DNA from: Peromyscus leucopus
Taxonomy: Eukaryota > Chordata > Mammalia > Rodentia > Cricetidae
Length of the DNA: 64,000 bases
Direction of reading: 5' to 3'
Assembly (NCBI RefSeq): GCF_004664715.2
Contig: NC_051071.1
Location: 35,833,530-35,897,529 of the forward strand
Both the position numbers and the translations under genes were made by a program. The notes below the pieces were generated by a model. That model did no database searches. It was not told where the DNA came from and worked only from the letters and a program-made list of their open reading frames with translations. Below, one piece after another: positions 1-12,657 of the stretch (position 1 is its first letter; each line of letters opens with the position of its first letter).

Positions 1-3000
1 ATGAATTGGAAGAAAAATCAAAAGTTTTAAAGATAAAGTGTCTACATGTGTAAACAGAAAACTATACTATTATGACTATGACCTCCATAATTTCATTGCC
101 AAGCACATGTGTCTGCATTTAGAAGGGCACAAAAGTACTCTACTCTGGGCCACATGTAGGAGTTAAACTGCCATCTAATTGAGAGACCTTTCTATGTATG
201 AGCAGTGAGGTCATCCCACTGTTTTTCTGACACTTCATATACTATGTAATGACATTTGATATTGCTAAGGCATGGCTGCTCTGGAAGCATTAATGCATTG
301 CAGTAGAGAATTGCATTATGTTTGATGAGTCATGCTCAACAAATTCATGGGCAATCTCAATACTATAAGCAAAAAATAGAACAGGATCAAGTAACAGAGA
401 ATCAGGAAGAGAGAAAGTTCTCATGGAGGCACAAAATCACTTCCACTTTGTTTAAAGTTAGGAGGGCTTACACACACTCGGTTTTCTGCATGGTTCCTGT
501 AATCTTCCATAGTTCAAGCTCTGGATCAAATGTTATTCTACTATCACTTCCGACAGAGAAAAGACACTTTTCATCTGTGAATCACTTTGCAAAATGAATA
601 ATGTCTGAACAGTGTAGCCTCTTCTAAGTTACCCTGAGGTTTGGACACACACCAAAGAGGAAGTTCAAGAATAAACATAACCAAGGCAAAGAATTGGATG
701 AGAAATCCTCAGAATTTTTGGAGGAGGGAGAGGAAAAACAATGTGAAACATGAGTATATCCAGAAAATTAGTTCATTTATGTAACCTGCAATGATTGGCA
801 GAGATTTTTCTGGCTTTTGTATACAAATCCTCAAATAAGAGAATAGACACGCCTGAAGGGAAGGGGATCCTTACCAGGAAATTTGTGTGTAACCTTCTTT
901 ATAAATCCATGACTTTTAAACTGGTTATGCTTCTGTCTCCACCGGCCCTTCTCTGCTCTCTATACACTACCTTTCTTGTCAGAATTCATGGAAACTGTTA
1001 GGATAGGATTTGGCTATGTGCAATTTCTGTGCTGGAAATAGTTGGGATATGCAGTCTCCTGTTTATTCGTATTATCTCTTCCATTTCCTTTCCATTCCTC
1101 CTCCTCTCTCTAGAAACTCAGAGAAGAATGGAGTTGGTTTGCACTCATTTCCCATGTGATGGGCCAAGCAGGATCTGCCTCTGTTCTCTCAAAATTTATC
1201 TACCTAGAATTGTAAGAGTCACAGAATCAGCCTTCACTGGGACCTTTATTTTAAAGCAGAGTATTTTAAATACAACAATGATGGATCAGTTCAACCTGCC
1301 ATGTTCTTGAATAAAAGTTAGGTGCTCAAATCAAAATGTGAAGACATTCATATTTTAACTTACATTATTCCACTTGTCTGTGTTGACTCAATACAGTAGA
1401 AGGTAGAGAAGGAAGGATTTTTTTTTCTGGCACATAGACCTTCCCCCAGGATAATCACTGGGTAAGGATAATTCCACAGAAGTTGAGAACGGGTAAGGAA
1501 GCCAAATGCATGAGAAAGGGGTTTATGTGGAATATAGGTATGCCTACTCACTGACAGGATTCCCAAATGAGACTTCGTCCTAACTATGTGAATAGACAAA
1601 GGCACAACTTATTGGGTTATTTCATGATATTAAATTCTGCAAATAGCCAAAGACTAGTAAGGCCTGGAGAATTGCATATCTCCCTGTACCAGAATATTTC
1701 TGTTAAAAGAGCTCACCACTGATTGTTTGTGTCCTTTGTCACAGATGTGACTGACTTGTATATACACAGGGAGGTAGGAAGGAAGGAACCTGGAGGTCTT
1801 TGGGGCAATTGAGTGAATATTGAAGACAGAAAGATCTGACCTCAAACACGTCTTCCACTAAACACTTGTGAGCAGGTGTTTGTTGCTCAAGCTTTCTGAG
1901 CCAGGTTTTCTTAGTGAAAAATCAGAACCCTGTCACTGCTCTTGATACCTTCAATCGTGTCCTAAACAGATATAGTAACAAGTAAACTAATGGTTTTGGT
2001 TGGAAAGTGTAAGAAATAAAAACTAATAAGCTAGGGATTTTGTTCTGATTATTTTATGTTATTTTAATGTCACATACCATCACTAATACAGGTCATAAAC
2101 TTCAGAAGAAAGAGGAAAACAAAGTACTGAGTGAAAGCAGCATGATTTGTCTTCAGTCTCTACTGGCCTGCTTTTTAACTGTAAAGCTGAGGTTAAGTTA
2201 GAAGAATTCCCTGAAATTCAATTGTCTTCTCTGTAGTAGTGACAAATAATACCTGAATTAAAATATTGAATTCTCTTGTCAAATTGCTCATCTCAGTAAC
2301 TCATTAGTAATAACATTATATAGTCCAAACCTTAGCTGCTGTTTCTAAACAAAAACAAAACAAAAGATAGAGACATCCCAAGGCAACATCTTTTTATAAC
2401 ATTTGGTGGGACCAAAAATAAAGATTTCTCTTTCCTGTGAGTGATTTAATCTGTTTTACCCAGTGGGAAAGCACTAAAGGCAATCATTTTGTTTTCCTCT
2501 GTTGAAGCTATTAGCTGTAATTGCTTTTGTTAATAATACTTTACTTATTATAATCAAAGCTCAATTTTTTCTACTTATACCCTGGGGCCAGTTTGCAGAG
2601 GCACAATTTATAAATGGATGAAAAACAATTAATAACATCTAGAAGAACCATTAATGATCTTATCAGCAAAGTGCTATGCAATCTCCAAATGCAATATCAC
2701 ATGCAATGTGCCGAATAAAACCCTGGAACTTAGAAGGTGGTGTGGGCTCTCCCAGAAATGACCCAAACGCCAGTAGTAGAGGAAAAAAATCCCAGAAAGG
2801 GAATTCAGCCTTTAGGCTTAACACTGAATGTTGCTATTAAGTCAGCAAAGGTCAGGTTCAGCCTTTGTGTCTCCTGTGGAATGTTGATCTTGAAAGACAG
2901 ACATGGCAATAGTGCAAAGAGAAAACTGTTCCATCATCATTACTCCTCAGAGATCCTTTGCTATAACCAGCAAGGCATGCTGGAATCAGGTGACTCCCTT

Positions 3001-3771
3001 TCTATCACGCTAAGACTCCATTTTGCTCCTACATGTCACTCACACCACCTTAGCCGCTTCCTGAAATATGCCTCATGGTTTGTAGCCAGAGCTTTCCACT
3101 TGCTCTGGGCTTTGTTTGGCATACCATCTCTGCAGGTTTCTTGTAGTGTGACAACTCTGAAATAATGTCTGCTGAACATGTTTCTAAGGCTGCTTTCAAA
3201 AATACATTTTAACGCTCTTCTGACTATCACAAATGGCTAAGTGTGCATTCAGTACCTGGTTTGTCTTCACAACTATCTCCTAACATTTCTAATACAGCCA
3301 AAATCACAAGTATTCAAAAAATTATCAAATAAATGGAGTAAGTGGACTAAGAACTAGACTAGGTGTTAAAATTGCTTTTTGTTGTTGCTTGTCTAGGGAA
3401 GAGCAGTCTTTGCTCCTTTCTACTCATGCCAGCCATCCACGTTTTCCTCCTCTCCCTTGTTTTCCTTGCTGAATGCGTAGCTTCAGATGCCCTCATGTTT
3501 GAAATGCAGACTTCTTTTTGGTGCTGAGGAAAGAAGGCAAAACATTTGTTGGTTTTCTTTTCGGTGCATTCTAAGGATGGCAGAAGACCAGAAAATGGGC
3601 AGTGTTTGTATGCTACCAAATGAGAAGGACAATTCGAATGGATGGCTACTTACTTTCTTCTGTTCTGTTTTTTTTTTTTCTTTTTCTCACAGAATGCTGT
3701 TAGTTAAGGTGACTTAACCTTATTAAATATATTTTTTCTTCAAAAAGAACAATTAAAATGATTTTTGTTAT
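1..3771. other. Unique AT-rich sequence, no gene seen
   Basis: I recognise no SINE, L1, LTR, RNA gene or convincing exon here. The longest frame (2737-3165, plus, 142 codons) overlaps an open frame on the other strand, has no recognisable domain and no supporting splice context, so I do not call it a gene. The stretch around 2950-3240 is compositionally complex and could be old unique or conserved sequence, but nothing in it identifies a function. Confidence 0.6.
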
Positions 3772-3849
3772 GAGAATTAACTGAAGTCATAAATTCCCAG
3801 AAAGAAATAAGAGAATTAACCAAAGTCATAAATTCCCAGAAAGAAATAG
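3772..3849. repeat. Two-copy tandem duplication, 39-bp unit
   Basis: Copy 1 is 3772-3810 and copy 2 is 3811-3849. Both start gagaattaac/gagaattaact and share the core aagtcataaattcccagaaa. They differ at about three positions, so this looks like a fairly recent local duplication, not a microsatellite. No neighbouring feature explains it. Confidence 0.9.
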
Positions 3850-4833
3850 GACTATAGTTAATGATTAAAGAATTATTAGTAAAACGTGTTTCATTCCTAT
3901 GTGAAATATGAATACTGACTTTGATGGAATTATTCTTCTTGAAATGTTACAATGCCATCCTCACAAAATATTTTCCCTTCAGCCATCTAACTTCAAATGT
4001 ATTGACCTCTTTCCACCTGTGGATCCATTTTCAAGAATCACAGAAATCTAGGCTACCCCATGGAAGTGGCGCTTCAAATATAATTTATAATGTGCCCTCT
4101 GCTTCTTTTTCATTTACAGATAATGGGATATTTTACTTTGAATCCCTGGACTTACACCCACACCAATTAAAAGTTTTCCCTGATGCCAAATCAAGTTGGC
4201 ATCAAGTATTTGGTTGAAAATAAGTCCAGTATTTATGTCTGCCTTCTTTCCATAAAGTCCTATAAGGAACAAGTGTCATTAGTGACATTCACCATGGGTC
4301 TGTTTCAGTAATTTCAGCATGAACCATTAATGCCAAGATGTCTTTGTCCATGTACCCTCCCATACCATCACAGGGTGATACTTAATCACAATTCATGCCT
4401 TTCCCAGAAACTTCAGAGACTTAAATAAAGCCAACAGGAGTTCTTCATGTTCAGTTCTTCTTATGAATTCATCAGTTTTACAAACAATTAGGGTTTCAAA
4501 ATCTACATATATTGAGTGATCTTTTCAACAGAACTATATCCTAAGATACCATACACCCAAATACCTTAACCTAATGATGCTAGTGTATCCTGGAGGCATT
4601 CATTAACCAGGATAATATTACAACAGGACCAGAAGATAATGCAGAAAGAAGTCTTTACCCTACAACAGACTACATTTTAGCAATATCATCCACCCACGTG
4701 ATTGATGTCTTTCTCCATCATTAAAATGGAAATCTTACAAAACCCATGTCTTGAGGATTCAGTTTCTAGAGCAGAGGAGAAGCTACTCTACTGTTCTGTG
4801 GGTTAGTCTTTGGTTACTCTCAAGGTCAGCCCC
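3850..4833. other. Unique AT-rich sequence, no gene seen
   Basis: No recognised repeat or gene. The frame at 3921-4217 (98 codons) has no recognisable domain and no coding context. Confidence 0.5.
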
Positions 4834-5316
4834 TGTACCACAAATCTTAAAAGGTCTTATTATGGAAAACAAACCCAGGGCCAGGTATTGGGGTGAATGC
4901 CAGAAGATCAGAGAAGCAGAACAAGCTACAGCTTCCTCCCCTCACCAATTCCTCAGCTGATCCTGTTTTCTCAGACTGGAAGCTTCTGAGTCCTCATTCA
5001 GAACTAATCTCAGCTGAACTGCCACTCAAAAGCCTAAAAACTTAACCAGCTCTAGTTCCTGGTCCTCACGCTTTATATACCTTTCTGCTTTCTGCCATTA
5101 CTTCCTGGGACTAAAGGTATGAATCACCACACCTGGCTGTTTCTAGTGTGGCTTTGAACTAACAGAGATCCAAATAGATCTCTGCCTCCAAAAGGCTAGG
5201 ATTAAAGGTGTGAGTGCCACTATTTTCTGGCCTCTATGTCTGTCTATTGGCTGTTCTGTTCTCTGACCCCAGATAAATTTATTAGGGTGCACAATATATT
5301 GGGGAACACCATGTCA
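4834..5316 (-). mobile_element. ERV LTR carrying B1-like sequence, minus strand
   Basis: Read on the minus strand, the segment has LTR-type features: aataaatttatctggggtcagag near its start, B1-like text (cacacctttaatcctagcc, then ggatctctgttagttc), a TATA-like tatataaag around 5070-5080, and a terminal tgttttccataataagacc...tggtaca. It opens TG on the plus strand at 4834 (tgtaccacaaatc). The other end is uncertain (5311 or 5316), and I could not find a clean target duplication. It appears to belong to the same broad group as the LTRs at 56730 and 63442. I do not know the family name. Confidence 0.65.
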
Positions 5317-8300
5317 CTTTGATGTTCCCTTCAGGCATCTGAGCCTTTCTTATTTATCCTGTATGTGAGCTGGATTCCTCATAACTGGATCACACCAGTG
5401 TTGTGCTACTCAACTTGAAGTGCTCCAAAGGACTGAGCAGGCAGGATTCCAGTCTGTAACCAGGTACAGACACATTCAGGAGGTGTAACCCAATAGAGTA
5501 ACGGTTTCTTTTATGGTTGGGACAATCAATTTTATAAGATGTAAAGAGATAAGGAATGAGCATGTAAGACTCATGTTTCTCCAACTCTAGTCAATATTGG
5601 ATTAGATATTTATTTATTTAGGATGCTGAGTCAAAATGCTACTGGATACAGCTGAAATATCAGACTTTTATTCTTTATATTTCTGGAAGATAGGAAGTTA
5701 AAATTCAATGTTCCATTAGATATATAGATATATACATATGTCTTTCTGGATTGCCTGTGGGTGCTGTATTATTTAGAGAGACAAGAGATGGAAGGGACTA
5801 TAGGCTGTATCTTATTTCCTTAAGAGCCAATCATCACACCATCATTTAATATAATTACTTCCTAAAGACTTCATTTATAAATACTGCCATTTTGTATGTT
5901 CAGGCCTCAATATATAAATCCTGCAGGAATTCACACACATCCTCAGCATACTATATTATTAAGAGAATTGTAAGTGAGAATAATCATAATTTTTCAAGGA
6001 TGTGAAATGAGGAAAGAGTAAATAAGCAATCCATTAGCATAGGTATGTTGATAAAAATTTATATCCAACTATGGGTTCTTGATCTCAAGTCTTAGCTTAC
6101 TAATTTCTTTTTATCTTAAAGGTAATCTGAGACATGAGGATTTCCACTGAAAACAGTGTATTCACTTCCTTACCAGGTTCCACAGCACTGATGCTTCAAC
6201 AGCTTCTTAAAGGCATTCACCAAACACAGTGGTTTCTCCCTCACACATTTGTGGTCAGCTGCATTCAACTGATGTAGTCCCAACTTGGCTCACTTAACTG
6301 ATTATGAGTTGAGCCAGTGATTGCTGTTATCATGTTCTCATGGCAAGAACACAAAAGTGGTTCTCACACCTCTGCCAACATGTCTGCTAAACACCAAATT
6401 TTCCAGAAAACTCTTAAATGTCCCAAGTCACATCCCAAGTAAAAATCCAGGGAAGAATGCCCACCACAAGCCACAGCCTGTGTGATAAGATTAGTGAAAT
6501 TAAGAACTAGGCTTGGTAATTCTACCCATCCTATAATTTATATCTCAAAGAATTGCCCAATAGTCATTCTAAGCAAGTTAAGAACTTCTGAAGAGGGAGT
6601 AAAACAGTGAATTCATATGGTCTAGGTGTGTGTAATTTGCTCATGCAATTCAAGTTATGTTTAATATTTTAACATTAATAGCTTTGCTTTAATTTCCTTA
6701 ACTTTTATCTTTATTGTGAAAACAGAAAAATGTGCTTTGGAGAGAAAGCAAGGGAAAATGCAAACACCTAGTTCCAGACCTGGAATGCCACTAATTAACT
6801 CTGAGATCATGAACAAATTATCTCAAATTGTCTTGGCCATGTCCTCTTTTTCTGTACAGGTTTGGACTAGATAGTTACATTTCCTCTCATCATAATTATT
6901 GCACAAGGGTGTTAACTGACATGGAAGCAGGCCAGAGGCCTTGTCTTTTCCTCCTTTTTAAAAATTTTATTGTTTCTTCATATTAAGTGTTCCACTATCC
7001 AAAGTATAGGCATGAATTGCAAGTGAGAGTTCTATTTCAAGTCATAGACAGAATTTGTATGCTTTCTGGATATACTCAATGTTTTGTGACCCCTTAATTT
7101 CCAGGCCTACACTGTCAAAAACAGAAAGTGTCTAGTATGAAAAGTCACCCATGATAAGAAATTTAAAATCACCTCCTAATCACGGAGGATATACAGAGCT
7201 AAAATTAATACACAGAACTTATTTTTGTTTGTTTCTTTCTTTCTTTGTTTTGCTCAGATTTACATGGAAACCCAAGGTGATTTCTGTAAATGAGATGATT
7301 TTCATTTTTCTGAGATTGACATGAAGGTGGAAGTTTGGGGAGATAATAGTGTCATGCATGCTTTTGATAGTGATGCATCAGCAAATCATCTTTAAAGAGC
7401 ATCACATGTTCTTTTAACACTCCACAGCTGAGATTTCATCTGGGCTGGAGCCTTAAGTGACTGTAAACCAAATGATTATTTGTATTTTTAGTCCCAGTGT
7501 GTTGTCTTCTTAATGACCCACAGCCTTAAACTTATACTGAGTAGGATGGTAAAGACTTTCTTTTTTTCTGCTCCAGGCCCCTACAGTAAAAGGCACATTC
7601 TGGAAGACTACTTGTGAGTGACCAAAAAGCAATTTAGAACATCAACAGCCTTTGATCAGGGCAGCTAGCTTACTGCTAATTGTTTCCAGAGTTCTTGTTT
7701 GAAAATCTGTGAGACTACACTTTGCATGCAATGAGAACTGATGCCTGAGTTCACTGCCTTCATTCTTGGCCCACAAAGGAGTTATGCTTGGTTCACTTAC
7801 ACTTAGGAAGCTAAGTGTTTGGCCAATCAACAGAAAGACGATTTAGATTGTTGTCTGTTTTCACCCATACCCCAGATAACAAAGCATGAACTGAAGGATG
7901 CATTAGGAAAGTTTGAAGTAATGGGCTGCTGGCTATTTTTCTCTGGTTGCACTTTCTTCAAAATCCAAATAGTTTTGCTTGTTCTGGATTTTTAATTCTT
8001 ATAGATAGTTGGTAAATATGGGCCCTATAAAATCCCCCTTAATTAACAAGCAGGCAAAGAATAGTGTCCAAGGAAATAGTCTTAATCCAGACAGAAATCA
8101 TGTAGTACTTAAAGGTACATGTTAGAATTCCCTGACACTGGGTGAAGAGATACAGTGGATGTGGGAATCTCTCTTAGCAATCCAAATGTCTAATCTTGGA
8201 ATTCTTTCCTTCAAACCTTCATGATACCTTTAGATGGCCTCACAAAAACCCTAAAGATTCAATGAATATTTCTATGCACATAGCCTTAGTGTGTGACCCT

Positions 8301-8488
8301 ACTTACAATTTCAATTCTCTCTACTCTTTTGACTACCAACTGCAAAACATTGAATGAACAGAGGACACACATTGACGGGAGAGAGAGTATATACATATTT
8401 AAAATCCAAATGGGCTAATGACAATTAGCCCATTCCCAATGCCAAATCCTATTGCCTTGTATATATTCTGAACTTTCTTATTTTTACA

Positions 8489-8490
<2 letters not shown>
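5317..8490. other. Unique AT-rich sequence, no gene seen
   Basis: About 3.2 kb without a recognised interspersed repeat or gene. It includes a short tttctttctttc run near 7233-7250 and the perfect 11-bp inverted repeat at 8409-8434, listed separately. Open frames are short and show no domain. Confidence 0.55.
8409..8434. repeat. Perfect 11-bp inverted repeat, 4-nt loop
   Basis: The left arm aatgggctaat (8409-8419) and the right arm attagcccatt (8424-8434) are exact reverse complements around the loop gaca. Both arms carry a TAAT/ATTA core, the usual homeodomain recognition core, so the element could be a paired homeodomain site or simply a chance hairpin. The base pairing is visible in the sequence; protein binding is inference. 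Confidence 0.85.

Positions 8491-8535
<45 letters not shown>
8491..8535. repeat. (TG)n microsatellite
   Basis: About 22 uninterrupted TG units. It abuts a minus-strand tRNA-derived SINE and is best read as that SINE's expanded CA tail. Confidence 0.97.
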
Positions 8536-8538
<3 letters not shown>

Positions 8539-8677
8539 CGAGCGCAAATGTGAGATGGTCAAAGGGACAGTTGTGAAAGCCAGTACTCTCTAACCAACAT
8601 GTGGGGTCTTGTGGTTGAACTCAAATTGGCAAGATTGATCACAAGTGCCTTTATCCACTGAGCCATCTTTCTAATCC
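8536..8677 (-). mobile_element. B2/B3-type tRNA-derived SINE, minus
   Basis: The segment ends ctttatccactgagccatc, the reverse complement of a tRNA-derived SINE head (gatggctcagtggataaag), and includes tggttgaactcaaatt, the degenerate B-box region on the opposite strand. The TG microsatellite immediately upstream is its CA-type tail. Divergence from the consensus is moderate to high, so this is an old copy. Confidence 0.75.
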
Positions 8678-11419
8678 ATACCTTTACTTTTTTGAATTGC
8701 TCCATAATTCAACTCTACTACCCATTGCCAACAACCTAGGCAACCCCTTCAAGTGCTTCCTGACTGCATTATTGTCACTTTGTATTTGATCTATACATCT
8801 AATTGTTTACAAAATTCATTTTCTTTTCTCATAATATTCTGGAAATATACTCCTAACATTTTCATGAGTCTCCCCACTTGCCTGCTACCACCACATTCAA
8901 TATATTAACATCAGAATGAGCTTCCTCAAGAACCCTGATTATGTCAATACTGAGTTAAAATTATTTAGCATTGCCCATAGCCTAAAGATAATGCTTACAT
9001 TGACTCTTAAGACTATTGTTTGCAAGTTCAAAATAGCATGTCCAATTTTGCTTTCTACTGGCCCTACTACAGCTACTCTGAGTTTTGAGGATAACTATTT
9101 ACATAGCATTTAGATGGTCTCCAATCATTTGTGCTGCATCTGATCTTTAATTTGAAGACTGTTATCAGCAGGCCTTAGAAAACTAAGCCACAGTATGAGA
9201 TGTTTGCCAACTCCTTTGAGTCTGTTATGTTCCTCTGCTCTGGTCTTACAGAATCTTCTGAGAATATAGAACATTAAAATGATTAACCATCTGTTGTATT
9301 ACTTTATCCATAATCCAGTGCAAAAAGTTTGCACCCCCATCCCCAATCCCTTAGTTCCAAGAAGATTATGATGTGTAATCAACCTAACCAGTGTGTGGTC
9401 ACTGTTTACATACCTGTTTACTTCATCAGAGTAGAAGCTGCCTACAATCAGTGAAACTTAAATATAAATTATTGTAATAATAAAAGATAGTACAAAGTCT
9501 ACAAAATTGTCAATGCTATAGTGGAGTAAATACTGTAATTATGTTTTGTTCTTTCTTATTGATCCTTAGAGTCTTTGGAAGATGTTTTATTAACTCTAGT
9601 GTTTTTAGACATGCAAAGCAAATATCCAAGAGAAACAACAATTTTCCCAAACTCACACATACAGAAAAAATATACACAGCTGCTTTTCTGATCATTGAAT
9701 ATACTCATTCCCCATGGAAATTGAGTAAGCGATTGGCTGCTGTATTCTGTGATATGTTAGATTTGGCTGTTTTTCTACACAAAAAAAAACAATTTGAGGG
9801 AAAAATTATTAAAATCAGACAAGTGATCAGTTATCAACCTTCCCACTCAATTAATTTTCAAATAGTTATTTGTTTGAATTAGACATCTTCAACTAAGACT
9901 GATTATCTAGATATAAGGATTACAACCAAAACAACAGAAAACAAAAATAAATGTTAATTTTCCAAAAAATGAGATAATGTAGAAAAGGAGACCACTGGGA
10001 TTTTTTTTTAGTCAGCAAACATGTAAGCTGCAGTCATAGACATATTGTTTAGTTGTCAGTTAGGGACACTGTCTGTAGACATATTTAGCTTTCACAAAAA
10101 GAGGAAGAGACTCTCCAGCAATGTGTTACGAAACACTCTCCAATGAAATTCATAAAAAATAAAAATCATCCAGCCCCAGGTGGAAATTAGCACAAAGGCT
10201 AAAAATACTGCTTCAGAGTGAAAAGTAGGTAAAACAAAGATTCTCACTGTTAATGTGTAGTCTAATAAACATCTGCAGAAGTGAACTACTAAGGTTAAAC
10301 ACACATATACATATGCATATATGTATAAACAGATATCACTAATCCCAGCAAAATGATCGTTATCTTTGTATAAATAAATATATGTATGTTTATATTTTAG
10401 TGGTGAAAACAAATACATAAACAGTTGTATTAAGTATATAGTCAAGTGTTTTCACTTATTAAAATGTTTATTTCCATTGTACTAACAATTAAATTACTCA
10501 TTATTCAAATAAAATTTAAAAAGATTCTACAATCTAACTACTGAAGAAATCAATGTATTTTAGTCTATTTTCTTTGTATGTGTTTTCTTTCTATGTATTT
10601 AAAGAGTTAATTTTTTTATATTTACAAAGACATGAATTGTGTTGTATTTTTTAAAGTCAACATTCTACCATGCAATAATCTTCCATAATGTCACTTCCAT
10701 ATTGAGCAAATTCCATCATATGACTAGACATATATTATTTAATAAAACTTCTAATTTGGTCATTTGAAATTTTTCATCTGTTTTGCCATAATGAGTAAGA
10801 ACATGAAGAAAATTCCTGTACGTGCATCTTTAGCCCCTTCTCTGGTTATTTTCTTGGGATAGATTCCATGAACTAGCATGTTGAGGTCAAAATGAAGCAA
10901 TTTAAGGTTTAGGGTTTCAGTGATATAAACCATAAAATAGAAATAATAAACTATGGCTTTTCCCTGGTCCATAGTATAAAAGGGTCATGGAATGACAATT
11001 TATTAACATAAACCACAGAACAGGCATCCAACTTTGAAGTTATCTCTCCATGTGCAAATAGAGATGGGGGCAGAAAATACACAAAGGCACTGTTACAGAA
11101 ATAGACCTGATTGTGTTTATTTTTTACTCTGGCTCAAAAGCCATGACTCATATAAAACCCCCTTTTCAGGTAGAATGTCAAAAATTATCCCAAGGAGACC
11201 CATACTAGTGGCTCTCAACTTCCATGCACATACAGCAAAAGAAAGTATTTACAGATTATACTAACTAAAAGCATATACAGTGCATCATGCAGACCCCAGT
11301 AGTAAAAATGTATTCTATTCACAAGCTATGCTGTCTTTTATTCTTTATAATACATAGTGGTTCTGATTCTTTCTGATTCTATTTCAAAATTTCACAGGTA
11401 AGAACAATGAAAATCTGAG
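8678..11419. other. Unique AT-rich sequence, no gene seen
   Basis: No recognised transposon or gene. The AT-rich stretch 10297-10327 contains a near-palindrome (tatacatat and atatgtata around gcat) that is ordinary for TA-rich DNA. Frames at 9541-9882 and 10092-10445 exceed 100 codons but sit in AT-rich low-complexity sequence and show no domain. Confidence 0.55.
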
Positions 11420-11425
11420 ATCATT

Positions 11426-11790
11426 TGCTGGGGATGCTGTGAATGTGTTGCTCTGATTGACTGATAATTAAAACACTGGTTGGCCAGTACCCAGGCAGGA
11501 AGTATAGTGTAGGCAGGATAAGGAAAGAGGAGAATTTGAGGACATGGAAGGCTGAGTGAGGAGATGCTACCAGCTGCCAGAATGAGAAGTGAGATGTAAA
11601 GTACCAGTAAGCCACGAGCCACATGGCAACTTATAGATTAATAGAAATTGGTTATTTTAAGATGTAAGAACTAGATAGCAAGAAGCCTGAGCCATTAGGC
11701 CAAACAGTTTAAATAATATAAGCATCTGTGTATTTATTTGAGTCTGAGTGGCTGCCGGCCTTGGTGGGACTGGAGATAACTCCAGCTACA
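11426..11790 (+). mobile_element. Solo LTR, ERV2/ERVK-like, plus
   Basis: The element starts tgctggggatgc, ends ctccagctaca (TG...CA), and is flanked by near-perfect 6-bp direct repeats: atcatt at 11420-11425 and gtcatt at 11791-11796. It resembles the copies at 43512 and 21479 throughout (ttggccag, agccacgagcca, aagaagcctg, gagtctgagtggctg). With no internal region and one LTR, it is a solo LTR left by recombination. Six-base duplications are typical of ERV2/ERVK. It is more diverged than the 43512 and 21479 copies. Confidence 0.88.
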
Positions 11791-11796
11791 GTCATT

Positions 11797-12657
11797 CAGA
11801 ACATTGGCCATGTAAACAGTGTAGTAAGTAAGGATCCTGACTTCTTCATGCTAATCTTATGACCTGAGTAATTCTTTTTCCCCCCATTCCTGTTTTCATA
11901 TTATCATAGTCTCACATATAAGTCTTTCATAGTCTTACATATAAAAGACTACTAAATGTGATAATTATACATAAGAATAGAAACTCTGTTCCTTATAATT
12001 ACTTTTGTTTTAAAACTCCCAACATTGTAACCCACCAAGCTACAGAAGGCCATCTCTGTTGGACTGACACTGCAGATTTTACTCAATAATGTTGACTTTG
12101 CATCAAAGATTCAAGAAAATGTATGTGAAGCCTCATTTTAAAGTTTCATACAATGATGTTTTAAAATAATAGCATGTGTTTTAGGTTATAACCATAGAAA
12201 CATGGAATTGTCCTTATTTCTCTTGTACTTCTAAGAAAAGAAAAGCCAGTCTTAAGAACTGGCGGTCAGTTGTAAAGTTCAGAACCTATAGTTTTACATG
12301 GGTAAACTTAAAGGTACATATTGTCTAGAGGCTGTCACATTGCAGAGTAGATTGTGTAGTGTTTTACCACAGTTTCTATTTCTAGCAATCTTTGTTTGAT
12401 AATTTAATTGATTAAGCTTCAAGATTTGCTAATTTCTCAATTTGTCGTTTAGAGTCTTCCTCTGGGAAATGTATCTGTTTTTTGTGACTTGATTGATTCA
12501 GTTGACCTAATTGTATTTTGCTACTTTCCTCTCTCCCTGAATGGCAGCTCTATGTATTCATAATTTTGAGCTGGACAGGGAGTGAGTTGTCATTTTTTTA
12601 CTACATTAATTAGGGATTCATATAGAAGTTGTGAATATATTTTCTTTCTTCAGCTTC
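11797..12657. other. Unique sequence, no gene seen
   Basis: No recognised repeat, exon or RNA gene. Confidence 0.5.

Noticed and set aside
2737..3165. 142-codon plus frame
   Set aside because: No domain, no conserved motif, and a competing antisense frame. Intergenic chance is the simpler explanation, though a protein search would settle it.
10297..10327. AT-rich palindrome (tatacatat / atatgtata)
   Set aside because: Expected by chance in TA-rich sequence; no other evidence of function.
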